The translations under genes and the position numbers were made by a program. Under the pieces are notes generated by a model, which was given only the letters and a program-made list of their open reading frames with translations, made no database searches and was not told the origin of the DNA. From NCBI GenBank assembly GCA_029706075.1, contig JAINUG010000139.1, forward strand, positions 496,001 to 560,000: a stretch of 64,000 bases of DNA, in the 5' to 3' direction. Shown here one piece after another: positions 1 through 21,475 of the stretch. The stretch comes from Aldrovandia affinis (Eukaryota; Chordata; Actinopteri; Notacanthiformes; Halosauridae). Position 1 is the first letter of the stretch. Every line of letters starts with the position of its first letter.

Positions 1-1590
1 GCCACAGGTCGTGGACAGCCCGAGCCGTTTCGGTGGCTGGTGGGGCAGACGAAGCAGGTGCTGGCGAGGGCAGTTCCAGGGTGGCTGGTGGACGGAGGCC
101 CGGGCAGCTGGGGCGGTGCAGCACAAAAGGCAGATGACTGTTGAGTGGCGGCGGGCAATGCAGGCGGTGCAGTGCGGAAGACAGATGGCTGTTGGGCAGT
201 GGCAGGCGACGCAGGCGGTGCAGTACAGCAGACAGGTGGCTGTTGGGTGACGGCAGGCGATGCAGGCAGGGCGGCGATGGGCGAGACAGGCGAGGCTGCA
301 GTTTGACTGTGGGCTTGCTTCTGGCGGCTACAACCTGGTCTCCGAACCGGAGCGCCACTCGGGGAACATCCACACATGCATCCCATCGCACCATCAGGTC
401 CAGGCCGATGATGCACGGATCATCAATGTCAGCCAGCCAGAACTCGTGCGTTGCTTCCTGGTCGCGAGACAGAAGTTCACCTTCTTTCTCCCCCGCATAC
501 TGGCTCGCTCCCCCGTGACTGCGGGGGGGCAGTCTGCATCTGTTCGTTGGTGGGGGTCCACGCTGCAGGTAGCACACCGGCGGTGCCAGGCAGGATCCCC
601 GGTCGGACCAGGGAGATGGTAGACCCCGTGTCTACCAGCGCGAGGTAGGGCTGGCCATCAAGCAGGCACGCTGCGTAGAGGCCTTGGATGCAGCTGACTC
701 AGCCAACCAGCGAACAATGACCTTGGAGAGGGACTGGGGATTGGAGCAGCGCTTCCCTCACTGGGCCACTCCGCTTGTGTTTCTCTCTGCAGCGGTGGGG
801 CGAGGCCTAGGTACCGGCGCCGGGCAGTCCCGGGCAATGTGGCCAGGCTCGTTGCAGCGGTAGCACCGGTCAGTGGCCCAAGCCCAATGTCTTCGTGATG
901 GCGGAGACTGGTGTCAGGGGGCAAAGTGGACCTGGTGTGCTGGTGCTGCTTCTCCTTCCATGTCGCCATCGTCACCGGTGGCCATCCTGACCTGTGGGCG
1001 GCGAGCAGGCGCTTGACTCAAGGAGAGGGGTGTTAGAACCGCTTCCGCTCACTCACCTATTAAAATAGCTTTGGGTAGCAAACCTGGCACAGCTCTTCTG
1101 GGGCTAGGGTACGCAGGAACACATGTAGCGCTAGCTCTTCCTGGACAACAGCGGGGAGCGTGGGGTAGCACAGCCGGGCATGATAGCGGATATCGGCAGC
1201 GAAAGTGCTAACCGTTTCTTGCCCTTGACAAGAGCGTTTGGTTAGCTGTTCTCGGCTGTGGCTCTCGAAGACCCGCTGACCGAAACGTCCATTGTACTCC
1301 GCCACGAGCTGTACCTGGGCGAGGTACGATGTCAGCGCCGCTGTTCTGTCGTATTTGGGCAGCTTGGCGAGGGGTTGGGAGGCAGCAGGGCTGGTGGGAG
1401 CGTCCCTGGGCTCAGACGTGGAGCGGTGTGGGCGGGTAGCGCTTGCCCCATCCGGACACGTTAAAAACTCTCCGGTCTCCGGCACTCCTTCCTTCGCCTG
1501 GCGCCACTTCCAGCGGAACGGCACGTCTATCTCAGCATGGGTGGGAAGATCTTTGGCCTCTGCAGCTTCATATGCACAACAATGACCCAC
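1..1590 (-). mobile_element. Decayed Ty3/gypsy-type LTR retrotransposon, gag to protease part
   Basis: Read on the minus strand. A gag-like ORF starts with Met at 1590 and stops at 1060. Its second half has the usual fish Ty3/gypsy gag layout (a PKYDR-type opening, then a segment with YPTLPAVVQEELALHVF). Downstream, in another frame, is a CCHC zinc knuckle at 865-824 (C-Y-R-C-x4-H-x4-C spacing). Further on is a retropepsin-type active site, LVDTGST, with DTG at 632-624. A Pro/Ala-rich linker follows towards position 1. Gag, knuckle and protease are in different frames, so the copy has frameshifts and is dead as seen. Reverse transcriptase and LTRs are not visible; the pol part would lie left of the window. 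It probably sits in the upstream sos1 intron or flank. Confidence 0.8.
824..865 (-). other. CCHC zinc knuckle of the gypsy-like gag
   Basis: The minus-strand translation reads CYRCNEPGHIARDC, a canonical C-x2-C-x4-H-x4-C nucleic-acid-binding knuckle as found at the C-terminal end of retroelement gag proteins. It is the strongest single motif for the retroelement call. Confidence 0.85.
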
Positions 1591-4500
1591 TGGCTCTGAT
1601 AATTTAAAGTAAATACAGCCATAGTTATTAGGTTTGTGTGATACTTATGTTAGTTACTTGTATGGTTTCATGTGAATAATGCGTGTATGGTATTAAAGTT
1701 TCTGCATGACTCAAATTAAACTTAAAATTTGTATCTAAAAACTAAAAGACAGAGGCGACCTATTGAACGGTCACATCGTGGTGTCACAAGGAGACAAATA
1801 TCCCAGATGTTGGACCTAACGTTGCATCCCTTACCTAAAAATAACTTTGCAAGCTAGCTGTAATGAGAAAAGCAAATTTGTGTACGCTTGGCTGCTCGCC
1901 TTGAAATATTTTTCCCTATTTAATTATAAACATTATAAATACATTTACCTGTGTAACGAAAGCAAAATGAATACCTATGCTTTTGTATTAGCGTTTTTTG
2001 TATTGCACAACGACAATCAAAATAATGTTTATAAAGAGGATTGGGCTATTTGTCCCATCACGATTGGTTTCTTAGGAGAACATCTTCCTGAGGACAGACA
2101 CTAGGGGCTGAAAAAATTGCATGACACATTGCGCTTGCATGGGGCTTTCCTTGAGTCTTACCCTCTATTACTTGGGACTTACTCGAAACTTGAAGGTTAA
2201 GACTTGAGACTTACTTATGAATTGCATAACAGTGCAACTCTGAACAATACATTCTGAACACCGATTTAGTAGGATTATTGAACAGTCTATTGCATGCAAC
2301 AGTTGATAATCATTCGTGCAGGCACTGACTAGCACGTGTATGGCAAGCTGTTTTAACATTTGATCGTCAAGTTTCTGATATCAGGAATTAGACTTCCTTG
2401 GCTGCATTTAAATCAGCCGTCAAAATCATCACTTTACGAAGGGTGCTAAGGGGGTATCCTTGGAAGAACATCCCGAAACCACCATGATCCACAAACGAAC
2501 CTGCCTCCCAAACAACTGGCGGCAGTTCTGCAGCTCATTGAGTTTCTGGTCTGCTGACATCTCCTGCTTCACCTGGGCTGGCCACCTGGGCTCCCCCACT
2601 AAGACGGGTTCCTCCTGAGAAGGAAATTTCTTCCCACTGGGGAGTTTTTTCTTGCCACTCTTGGAGTGTTGTTTCTCTTCCCACTGGGGAGTTTTTTCTT
2701 GCCACTGTTGGAGTGTTTTTGCGGGGTTCAGGCCTGGTGTTTTCATAATTGTTTAATTCCCATTAATTCCTTTGTAGCCTTTTTTCCATTCACTCACCAC
2801 CTGGCACGATGATCACGTATAACAGGTTTTGAAGCAAGAACGTCTGCATTGTCAATGTTTAGACTGTAACTTACTGTTTGATAGCTCTACCGATGATGAT
2901 GATGTCTGCTAAAATAGCAACATTTCAATTGTAAAATTCTGGTCACACCCACTATTCTACCACAAGGTAATAGAGGTAATCATTCAACAGTTAAGTTTGA
3001 ATAACAGTTTCCCCACTCCATTGACCAGTGGGCCACAGCAAACGCCCAGGAGGCCGTCAAGAAGGAGGAGGAACCTCGTTAATCCTGATTTATGCTCAAT
3101 CCAGCGACCATGGCGTTCATGGTTACAAACGGTTTCTGTAAACGTCAGCGCATTCATAGCTTTGGTAATAGGTGGTTTATGGATGACATACAGAAGATTG
3201 CAAACTAAACCGCCAGAAACATTCCCCCCATCTTGCCAATCAACCAATCATCACCTGTGTATCCAACACAGCCTACAACCAATGGCTACAAGGGGGAAGC
3301 AGAGCATTTTAGTTCTGTTGTGGTCATGACTAGACCGCTGCACCTTGAAACCAGCGTTGTCTGGTTGCTGAACTTAAAATGTACACACCGTACATCCTCC
3401 ACAGAGTAGGACGAAAGAGCACAATTGGTTCAGCCGGCTCTCTGCCCCTCCAGCAAGTCTCCCCATGCCATCTCTCAGGAGCCACAGTGGCGCCTCCGCT
3501 TAGTCGAAAGCACAGGTGTGAGAAGGAGCTGCTTACCTGTTTCAGGTCTGCCTCTCAGAAAGCCCAGCATTACTGCTGAGAGAGCATAGCATGTCTGGCT
3601 GTGGGAGAGAAAGCCAGCGGGATGTGGGCAGCATGCTGTTTGTGTCTCTTTCGACGAAGGCTGATACGAGCTGCCTGTGGGGGAGCTGTGGAGAACTCAA
3701 CTCTGGGACGGGTGCAGACTTAGTGCAGGTATTTAGTATTTTGTGCGGTTAGATCTGGATTGGGGGTGTAAGCCTCTTTTCGAGGGAGTGGGGGACGTAA
3801 ATCTCTGAAATGCCTCATGCAGATTATATTGGTCCTGGAACATGGGCTTGGGAGGGGGGGGGGGGAGGCAGAGGTTGGATGGCGCAATTAGTGTTTTCTG
3901 TTCTTGCCTGGCTGACTAACACCCACAATTGTTGCAGTCCAGTGCAGTGTGGAAGGGACTGCTGTGTTTGTTTTCTGTCTGGTTTAGTTGAGACTGAATA
4001 CGCATGTTTTTACAGGGTGCTGTTGCTGTACATGGCCATGTTTCAACTCCACACTGAAATTACATTGCATTATTCAGGAAAGCCCTTATACAGGATAACT
4101 TATCAAGCCTGCCTTTCATTTTTTGCATATTTGTACTTTGGGTGAAAATCAAACCTTCAAATTTTACAGAAGATACAAATATTTTTCCAATTTTAAAATA
4201 ATTTTGCGGCACATTATCACAGACTATGTTTTCAGCGAAGAACTGAAAAACCAGAAGACCCCGTGCCAGGTGCGGAAAAACTGGACAATTATCCTGTGAC
4301 CCCAGGAAAGGTGGTCCAGAGACACTCCTGGAAAAGAAAACAAATATGGGAATACAGACCAATGAAGGTTGGCTAATGAAAATATCAGATCATTCCATAA
4401 ACACAGAGACACATCTGTGTGGCTGGGCAGATTGGCCAGTGACTGGGGGCTATTGCAGGATTTGGGGCCGAGTATTGATAGAGCCAGCGCTGTTTATAGT

Positions 4501-4727
4501 GAACCTCAGTAGCAGGGTTGCTGTAATCAGCATTTTCACTCCAGCCAGTCCCATTAGACCAGCAGTATGAATGGAACCTAACGATGGGAGGGCTGGGCTC
4601 GTGCTCTCAGGGCAACACTCACCCCCCTGATGAGGAACGCCTTATCCAGAGACGCTGCCGTCTCCACCTCTGAAGCCCCACCTAGCTCTCCTTTATTCTT
4701 CTATCCCTTTTTTCTGCACCCCCTATA

Positions 4728-4892
4728 TATATATATATATACATATGCCACTTAGCCTACGCTTTTATCCAAAGCGACTTACAGTAGTGAATGCATACAC
4801 TTTTCAGTATATGTGGTCCCAATGGGTATCAAACCCACAACCTAAGTGTTGCCAACGCTATGCTCTACCTACTGAGCCACACAGAACCCCCT
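4728..4892 (-). repeat. tRNA-derived SINE with L2-type tail
   Basis: On the minus strand a tRNA-like head (TGGCTCAGTAGGTAGAGCA box A, GGTTTGATACC box B) is followed by the tail motif GTAAGTCGCTTTGGATAAAAG common to fish L2 LINEs and their SINEs. A TA microsatellite adjoins the tail. The same family recurs at 43395-43533. Confidence 0.75.
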
Positions 4893-6656
4893 TCCCCTCA
4901 TTCTTAAACAGCAGCTGAAGGAGAAGTGGATGAGGAGGTCAGCCTGCCAAGCTGTAAGGGCTGAGGTAGGGACCCCATACCCCCCCCATAGCCTCACACA
5001 TACACACATATAAACATACGCCCGCATCATCCCCATCACACCCCCGACTACCCCCATCATTTTCATCACGTCCCCCTACACCCCCCCCAAAACATCCTAA
5101 ACCCCACCCTCCCCACATAATCCCTGTCACACTTTTCATACCACTCCAACCACCCACCCACCACATCCCCACTGTGTGTGTGTTTGGTCCCCGCCCCGTC
5201 ATGGTGGTGTGGGGGAAGGGGATTACTGTTGAGACGTACACTTCAGCAGCCGCTATTGTCCCTAGATTGGAAAAATATATATGTAAAGGAGGGGCAGAGG
5301 ACAAAGAGAAACACCCTGGATGTAGCTCGGCTCCCCCCTTCTCCGCATTATGGCTTTTCACATTGGCTTTTTTTGGTTGTTTCCCCCGTGTTTTTGCCTT
5401 TGGTCTGACTGGGAGAAACAGTTATGACGATTCAGGTGACGATTTAGATTTATTTCGATAAATAAATAAAGTAATTTATAATTTTTGTCATTAGTTGTGT
5501 TTAGGGAGGAAGAACATCTGATCTTGCGCTGTGTTTTAGCTCCTGTGTTGTGCCGGGCGCAGGCTAACACAGGTGCTGTGGTGCGGGTTTAACTGGACGT
5601 GTCGGGCGGGGGCACCGCACTGCTTCTGGGGGCGGGGGCTTAGCCGAGCCAAAATAACTTTCCTGCGTTTCTCACGGCCTTTGTGCATTCAGCTGGAACA
5701 ATGAACTAGACCGGGAATACTGTCTGACTGCATCCTGACTTTACTTGCCTGGCTAATTAAATCCACACGAGTTTGAGCCATGCAGTTTGGAGGGCGCCCT
5801 TCTGTGTTTGGCGAGGGGGCTAGACCCTCGTGCGTAAAGACGATGTTTTTAGATTCCGTGAGGTGATGGGGATCTCGCTCCGGGTACACAGAGCCGTAGC
5901 GTGATTTGTGCTGTGCACGGCGTGGACCACAGTGCTGAAGCTGAGCGCTGAAGCGGAGGGAAATCTTGCGGATCGGAAACCTTGCGTGGAGCTGCTGGCA
6001 TGATCTGGCTCGCCTGTTGCCAAGGACGCACAATACTGACCAGAGTTGTGTATAAACAGTAAGCCACTATCCTTTTGTTTACTCTCAGTTTCCTTCTCTG
6101 TAAAAATGCTCTGTGATTCTTTCATGTCATTATTTTGCGTAAGTTTAACCTAAACTAATGTTAAACGAGGGTGGCTACGTGTCAGACTAGCACAGCACAA
6201 TGCTGTTCAGACTTGGAAGTGGTCCAGATGTAGCGATTGCACTGGTGTGACTCTGGGGTCCTGTGTTCTGGGTTCATTGTTCCCTTCTTAAATGAGCCGT
6301 CTGGTCATCTTCCTTCATCCTGCCGGTGACACTTTTGTGTGTGAATACAATGACCCCATGCTAGCATAGAGACATGAATAATCTTTCTCAAGCATAGATA
6401 ACAATGAGAAAATAAAATAAAATACAAGAAATCACTGAGACAACTAATGAATATAATGATCGCAATACTTTTACTACTATTAGTTGATCTGTCTGTCTCT
6501 CTTTCACTGTCTATGTCACTTACGCTCTCTTTTTATCTCTTTTGTGTTATTTGTTTTATCTCTTGGTTTATTTACAATAATTGATTGATATGGGTTTGTG
6601 GTAAAGGTACAAAACAAATAAAATAAAACAATCACAATGTTTAAATAAAGGGGACA

Positions 6657-6660
<4 letters not shown>

Positions 6661-6702
<42 letters not shown>

Positions 6703-6770
6703 TCTCTCTCTCTCTCTCTCACCTCTCTCTATTTCTCTCTCTCTCTCTCTGTCCTCTCTCCCTCCCTCCC
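6661..6770. repeat. CT/GA microsatellite before the first visible sos1 exon
   Basis: Nearly pure CT dinucleotides with a few interruptions, ending about 40 bases before the exon acceptor at 6806, so it can double as an extended polypyrimidine tract. Confidence 0.85.
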
Positions 6771-6806
6771 TCCGGTCGGCAGCGAGTCGGGTTGTCGTTT
6801 CCACAG

Positions 6807-17000
<10,194 letters not shown>

Positions 17001-17546
17001 GACCACGCAAACACCCTCCCCCCTGCCCTCGATACCCCACGACTGTGAGCCCTGGCCTGGTGCCACCCCCCCTTGTCCCCCCCCCCCGACTATTAAGAGT
17101 GCCTGCCACCCATGTCAACAGTGCTGTACAGAACATCTGCTCCTAGACTGAACAATGAACAATGATTGTTTATTTTCCTTTTAGGATGAAAACCAATGGA
17201 AACTGTTATCCATTTCAGTAAGCCAGTGGTCATGCGGAAGGCCGCTTTGAGATAGCAGAGCTCCGAAGGGGGAGCGCACCCACTCAAACACACCATTTTG
17301 TTACAAAAGGTCACTTGGGTGACTTTACACTCGACCGCTTTCCATAGACCAGGAGCCGGGGAGCAGAGCACTACCAGTGTGCACAAGAACTCACAGCAGA
17401 GCTACATCAGCGCTAAGGTCCGCCCCAAACCAAAGAGGTCCTTTCAACCTTTCAGAAATATAAGCCTTTGTACTTTTGTTCGTTTTCATGTTTATATGTT
17501 ACTGTATTCTGCATGACGTATGTAAAAAATTGCCTTAGAACAAGGG

Positions 17547-17552
17547 AATAAA
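17547..17552 (+). terminator. sos1: Candidate sos1 poly(A) signal
   Basis: An AATAAA hexamer about 550 bases after the sos1 stop codon, in AT-rich sequence. It is the first canonical signal after the stop that I noticed. The 3' UTR would then be about 0.55 kb. Confidence 0.5.
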
Positions 17553-17569
17553 ATTAGTGTTTTACCACT

Positions 17570-19740
17570 TTATGACCCAGCTCAGCCAAGTCCCGACACC
17601 CCGCCAGATGCTTCTAAAAAATTACTGAATGAATAAATGAATGTCCTCAGAGCAGGAGGCTGTCACAGGGTTCCCATGAGTCATGTAAAAACCTTGAAAA
17701 TCATTTAAAGTTATTCTGTCATGGAAATGTCTGATTCCATGTAACATTATATATATTTTTCTTCTCCTCCAATAACGTTAGCGCAAAATGTCTGTTCCCC
17801 TGCCACCGTTGTTGCCACCTGCCACGGGTGTTCTCACACACACACATACAATGAGATGTGTGTTTTCACTGGCAACAAAACATGTTAAGTTATGAAAGTA
17901 AAGTCCATTTTCACATCAGTCATTGAAAACCTTAAATTTGTCAAGGAAATGTCATGGAAAATTGACATTTCATTTGAGTGGGAACCCTGCTTTCAGCAGC
18001 CCTCAGCCCCCCCCTTCCCCCTCCAGCTCACTCAGCACACACCACTTTCCCACAATCCTCTGTAATCCCTTCCTCACACTCTTCAGGTTTGGAACCAGAA
18101 TTTTCAGGTTTCGGAGGTCGCGTTCATGCGTGTGGCCATGGCGAATCCTCTCAGACCCCTCTTCTTGTGTGTGCTCAGCATGAAATGGGTGAAAGCGTGA
18201 TATGATCACACTCAGATTTTAATGGCTGTAATGACGCGTATGTCATTCTTTTAAAACCCTGAAGGGCGATGGGAGAGCAGTCTTTGTTTGGATTTCATTT
18301 TTCCCCTGAATGAAGGGTCTCGGGTCAATTTGTGGAAAGATGTGTGATACAGCACTAGGGCCGATGTGTGACGTAAGGAGTAGCTTAGTGCCAGTTCATG
18401 TGTACCCCTAAATATAGTATATACAAACTTAGGGCAACTGACAAGCTGTCTAGACTAGACTGTCATAAGTGTGTGCTATGTCACCCTCCATGTCAACTGG
18501 TTAGCCACCACCTTGTTAGCCACCACATGAATTTTGTCATGTCTTATTCAGAGTTTAGCCTTTAGTTCAAAGGCACAACTCCCGATCTACAGCAAGGTTT
18601 TGAACCTGTAACCTTCTGGTTGCAAGCCCAGGTCCCCTAACCGCTACTCCAGTTTAATTTTGAATGCCACCGATAAAAGGTGACATCACTGCCCCCCTGG
18701 CTTCCATGGCAATGAGATGTTCTTAACAACAACGGCACCAGAAGCACCGGGCCTTAGCTGATGAAACTTGAGTTGCCTGATCTGTACGAAAGCTACAAGC
18801 CCTGCACAGAGGCTTTCTAAATCCACAGGCTTTGCTGGAAAACATTCAGACTGGATCTTAGCTTGTGGCCTTGTTTGTTTTTCGTTTTCACAATCTTATT
18901 AAATCCCCACAAAATGTTTTTACTGAGAAGCCAAAAAATATAGGAAATTCAAATGAGCATCAAAATCTTTTCACATATGCACTAACAAGGTTTTCCCAAC
19001 CAGTTCTCGTCAGTAGTATAATTCATAATTAAATAGCGAAGGAATAAGCGATCGCACTTACGCTTTGGCGGCCACGCCCCCTAATGTTCGCGCAGTGTTT
19101 TGCATAACTCGCTTTGACACGCAAGCCTTCTACGGCATGAATCGCAGGGTTTTGATTTCTTGCATGCTGCTTATACTAGACACATGGGCCCACTTAAATT
19201 GCGAAGCATTAGATCGACGACGAAAGGCTGTTAAGTTAATGACAGTAGATTTGGTTGGTTTTGAATGTGAGCCGTTCTCAAAACCTTTATCTTGGCTTGT
19301 GACCTTGTTTGTTTTCTTTTCGATTGAATCATCGTATTACTACTTCAAGTTGAAGTCTTTTTTTTACAAATGTAAGAGCTTTTTAAAATAGCTATTCGTT
19401 TCTTGACGGAAACAAAAAATTAAGATAAATTGAAAATGAACATTATTTCTTATTAAGCTTTATTAGTTTGCAGTTCGATGGTATGTTGTGCAGCCGTTTT
19501 ATATTATATAGATAAAGTGATTATATAAATTCTTCAACACACATACAACCTAATATAGTGTAGGCCTATATTAACCACATTGTGTTCAATCATGTTATCA
19601 TAAGTCTGCTTATCAGAGAGAGCTAATTTACAGTATTACACAGCAAATCCTGTAATATTCAGCTGCATCAGTAAAGCCAGTTGAAAAGTGGGGTTTTACA
19701 CCACAGGGTCATGTTGCCTCCACTAGAGGGCGCTATGGGT
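17570..19740. other. Intergenic sequence between sos1 and arhgef33 (convergent genes)
   Basis: The two genes point towards each other. I see no coding exon. Contents are AT-rich unique sequence and a short tRNA-SINE-like remnant around 18570-18660 (minus strand, B-box-like and box-A-like words). Both genes' 3' UTRs should end here. The minus-strand poly(A) signal for arhgef33 was not resolved with confidence. Confidence 0.5.
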
Positions 19741-20226
19741 TCACACTGCAGTTCCCCTGTCAATGTCTCCCGGTTGTGTGACTCGAGGTGACTTCATGGA
19801 CTCGTGATCACTGTAGACCTCTGCGACTGATTTGTCGCTGGCCTTATCTTTACCATCTCCCCCAGACCTGAGAGAGAGAGAAATAGAGAGAGAGGGAAAT
19901 AGAAAGACAGACACATTTGAGTGAAGCAAATGTAGCATGACTTGCTGTGCCGGGATGGCTTAGCTGGACCGGGCACACACCTGCATAGCTCAGTACTTCC
20001 TACTATTGTGTTACTGACTGTTGGCACAAAAGATGTATTCTGACCCTGAGCACAGTGAGTTAGTCACTGTGTGACATAATTTATTAATTCAAACATGATG
20101 CAGACAATGTGTCTGTCAGAGAGAAGGCTGCTTTACACAACAGGGATTCAGGTCATGTGACTGTGGACCCCACGCCGCGATGGCTTTGTAAATGTCTTTG
20201 GATGAGAGCATCTGCTAAGTATTATT

Positions 20227-20260
<34 letters not shown>

Positions 20261-21475
20261 TTAAATAACTAATACTTTTTCTTGAAGAGTTTTTTGAAGG
20301 AGCTTCTGAGGCCTCCTTTCTGGTCCTGCTTGCGGCTCCTCTGGCTGAAGGGAGCGTGGTCGTTCTCTGGCCTGGCCCTCCACCTGGGCTGCTCTCCCCA
20401 GGCATGGCCACCTGTGCAGTCCTGTGTAGGGGTGAGGTCAAAGGTCAATCCTCAACTGCCACACCATCCAGCACTGTGGGGGGTGAGAGAAAAGGAGTTG
20501 ACGATGACATCACCTTGTCATGATCCCGGCGGAATTCCTCCTCGGTGGTGTTCCGGCTGTCGTCCTCCAGCCCGTGGGCGGGGCTGGCGCTCCTCTGTAA
20601 CTTGTGATTGGTGGAGCCCTTGCTGGGCCGTCGCTCCAGCTGGGGGTGTGCGTGGCCCCCGAGGAGCTTGTAGCCCATGGCGGGGCTGGTGTCGGCACTG
20701 ACGGTGCTGTCCAGCTGCAGGCCATTCAGGGACCTGCTTTTGCGCTGCACGGCCTGCAGGGGGTGATGATGGCGCATCATGCCTTCCTCGTCCGGCGACA
20801 CACAGCCCCGTGTGGGGAGTCTGTACCCGCCGGTCCGCCCTCCTCCGCCCCCGTAGGCCTCCCGTCCGTGGCTCTTGGGGTAGCGCACGAAGGCAATGTC
20901 CACGCTGGACTCAGACGAAGCGCTGGAGACGTTGTCAGAGAGCGGGACGTTGTGCAGGGAGTCGCAGTCCTCGCACAGCCCCTCCAGGCCTGGCCCCTCC
21001 CCCGGCGGCAGGAAGCTGCCGACGGTGTCGGCCAGCGCGACGCCCGGGGGCTGGCGCTTACGAGGTGGGCCCGGCCCTGCCTCCGGCTCCGCCTCAGGGA
21101 TGCTCCGCAGGACGGGGCTCTTCAGGCGGGGGTCCGCGTCCAGGTTGAAGAAGGGCGTGGACGGGGCCCCCCCAGGGACAGGGTTGTAGCGCCGGGGTTT
21201 AGCCTCCCAGTCTGAGAAGCGCTTGCTCTGCACCGGCTCCAGGTGCCTCTGCTTACTCTTTCGCAGCTGGCTTGTGTGCAGTCTGAAAACAGGGGGAAGA
21301 GGAGAGGATAGTGATGGAGGCAGAGGCGCTGTGGAAATCAATAAGGGATCAATAAGGGAGTGTGTTAAAGGGATGAACGGACACTCACATTGAGGCCTTG
21401 CTGGGGGGGCCGGGGGAGCCCATGTCGAGCTGCATGCCACAGTCCACCGTCCTGAACAACTGCTGCACGGCTGAC
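19741..21475 (-). CDS. arhgef33: arhgef33 exons 12-15: disordered tail and basic C-terminus
   Basis: Exon 21475-21389 and the long exon 21282-20514 encode a Pro/Ser/Gly-rich region with SSASSESSVDIAFVRYPKS, similar to a Ser-rich SLDI motif in mammals. The next exon (about 20388-20276) carries the conserved KQDQKGGLRSSFKKLFKK basic segment. It does not stop there: an AA|GT donor at 20275-20274 joins in phase to a last exon (19867-19741) that starts SGGDGKDKASDKSVAEVY and ends at a TGA. The acceptor for the penultimate exon could instead give a start nearer 20340; both keep frame. Confidence 0.78.

Larger units (their letters stand above)
1591..6806. other. No supported gene; presumed sos1 intron or upstream flank
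   Basis: AT-rich sequence with only short, overlapping, compositionally ordinary ORFs on both strands. I looked for the sos1 exons expected upstream (histone-fold and DH domain) and could not recognise any, so they probably lie left of the window. Identified contents are a SINE at about 4728-4892 and a CT microsatellite at about 6661-6770 running into the acceptor of the first visible sos1 exon. The sequence at 2429-2746 has an internal repeat (a TTCCCACTGGGGAGTTTTTTC-like unit seen twice), which I cannot assign. Confidence 0.5.

Noticed and set aside
11..648. Plus-strand ORFs rich in Arg, Gly, Gln
   Set aside because: They are shadows of the minus-strand gypsy-like element and have no domain of their own.
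2984..3329. Overlapping ORFs on both strands around 3 kb
   Set aside because: Ordinary composition, no splice-site context and no resemblance to sos1 DH or histone-fold exons.
20604..21215. Long plus-strand ORF of about 200 codons
   Set aside because: Antisense shadow of the GC-rich arhgef33 exon at 20514-21282.
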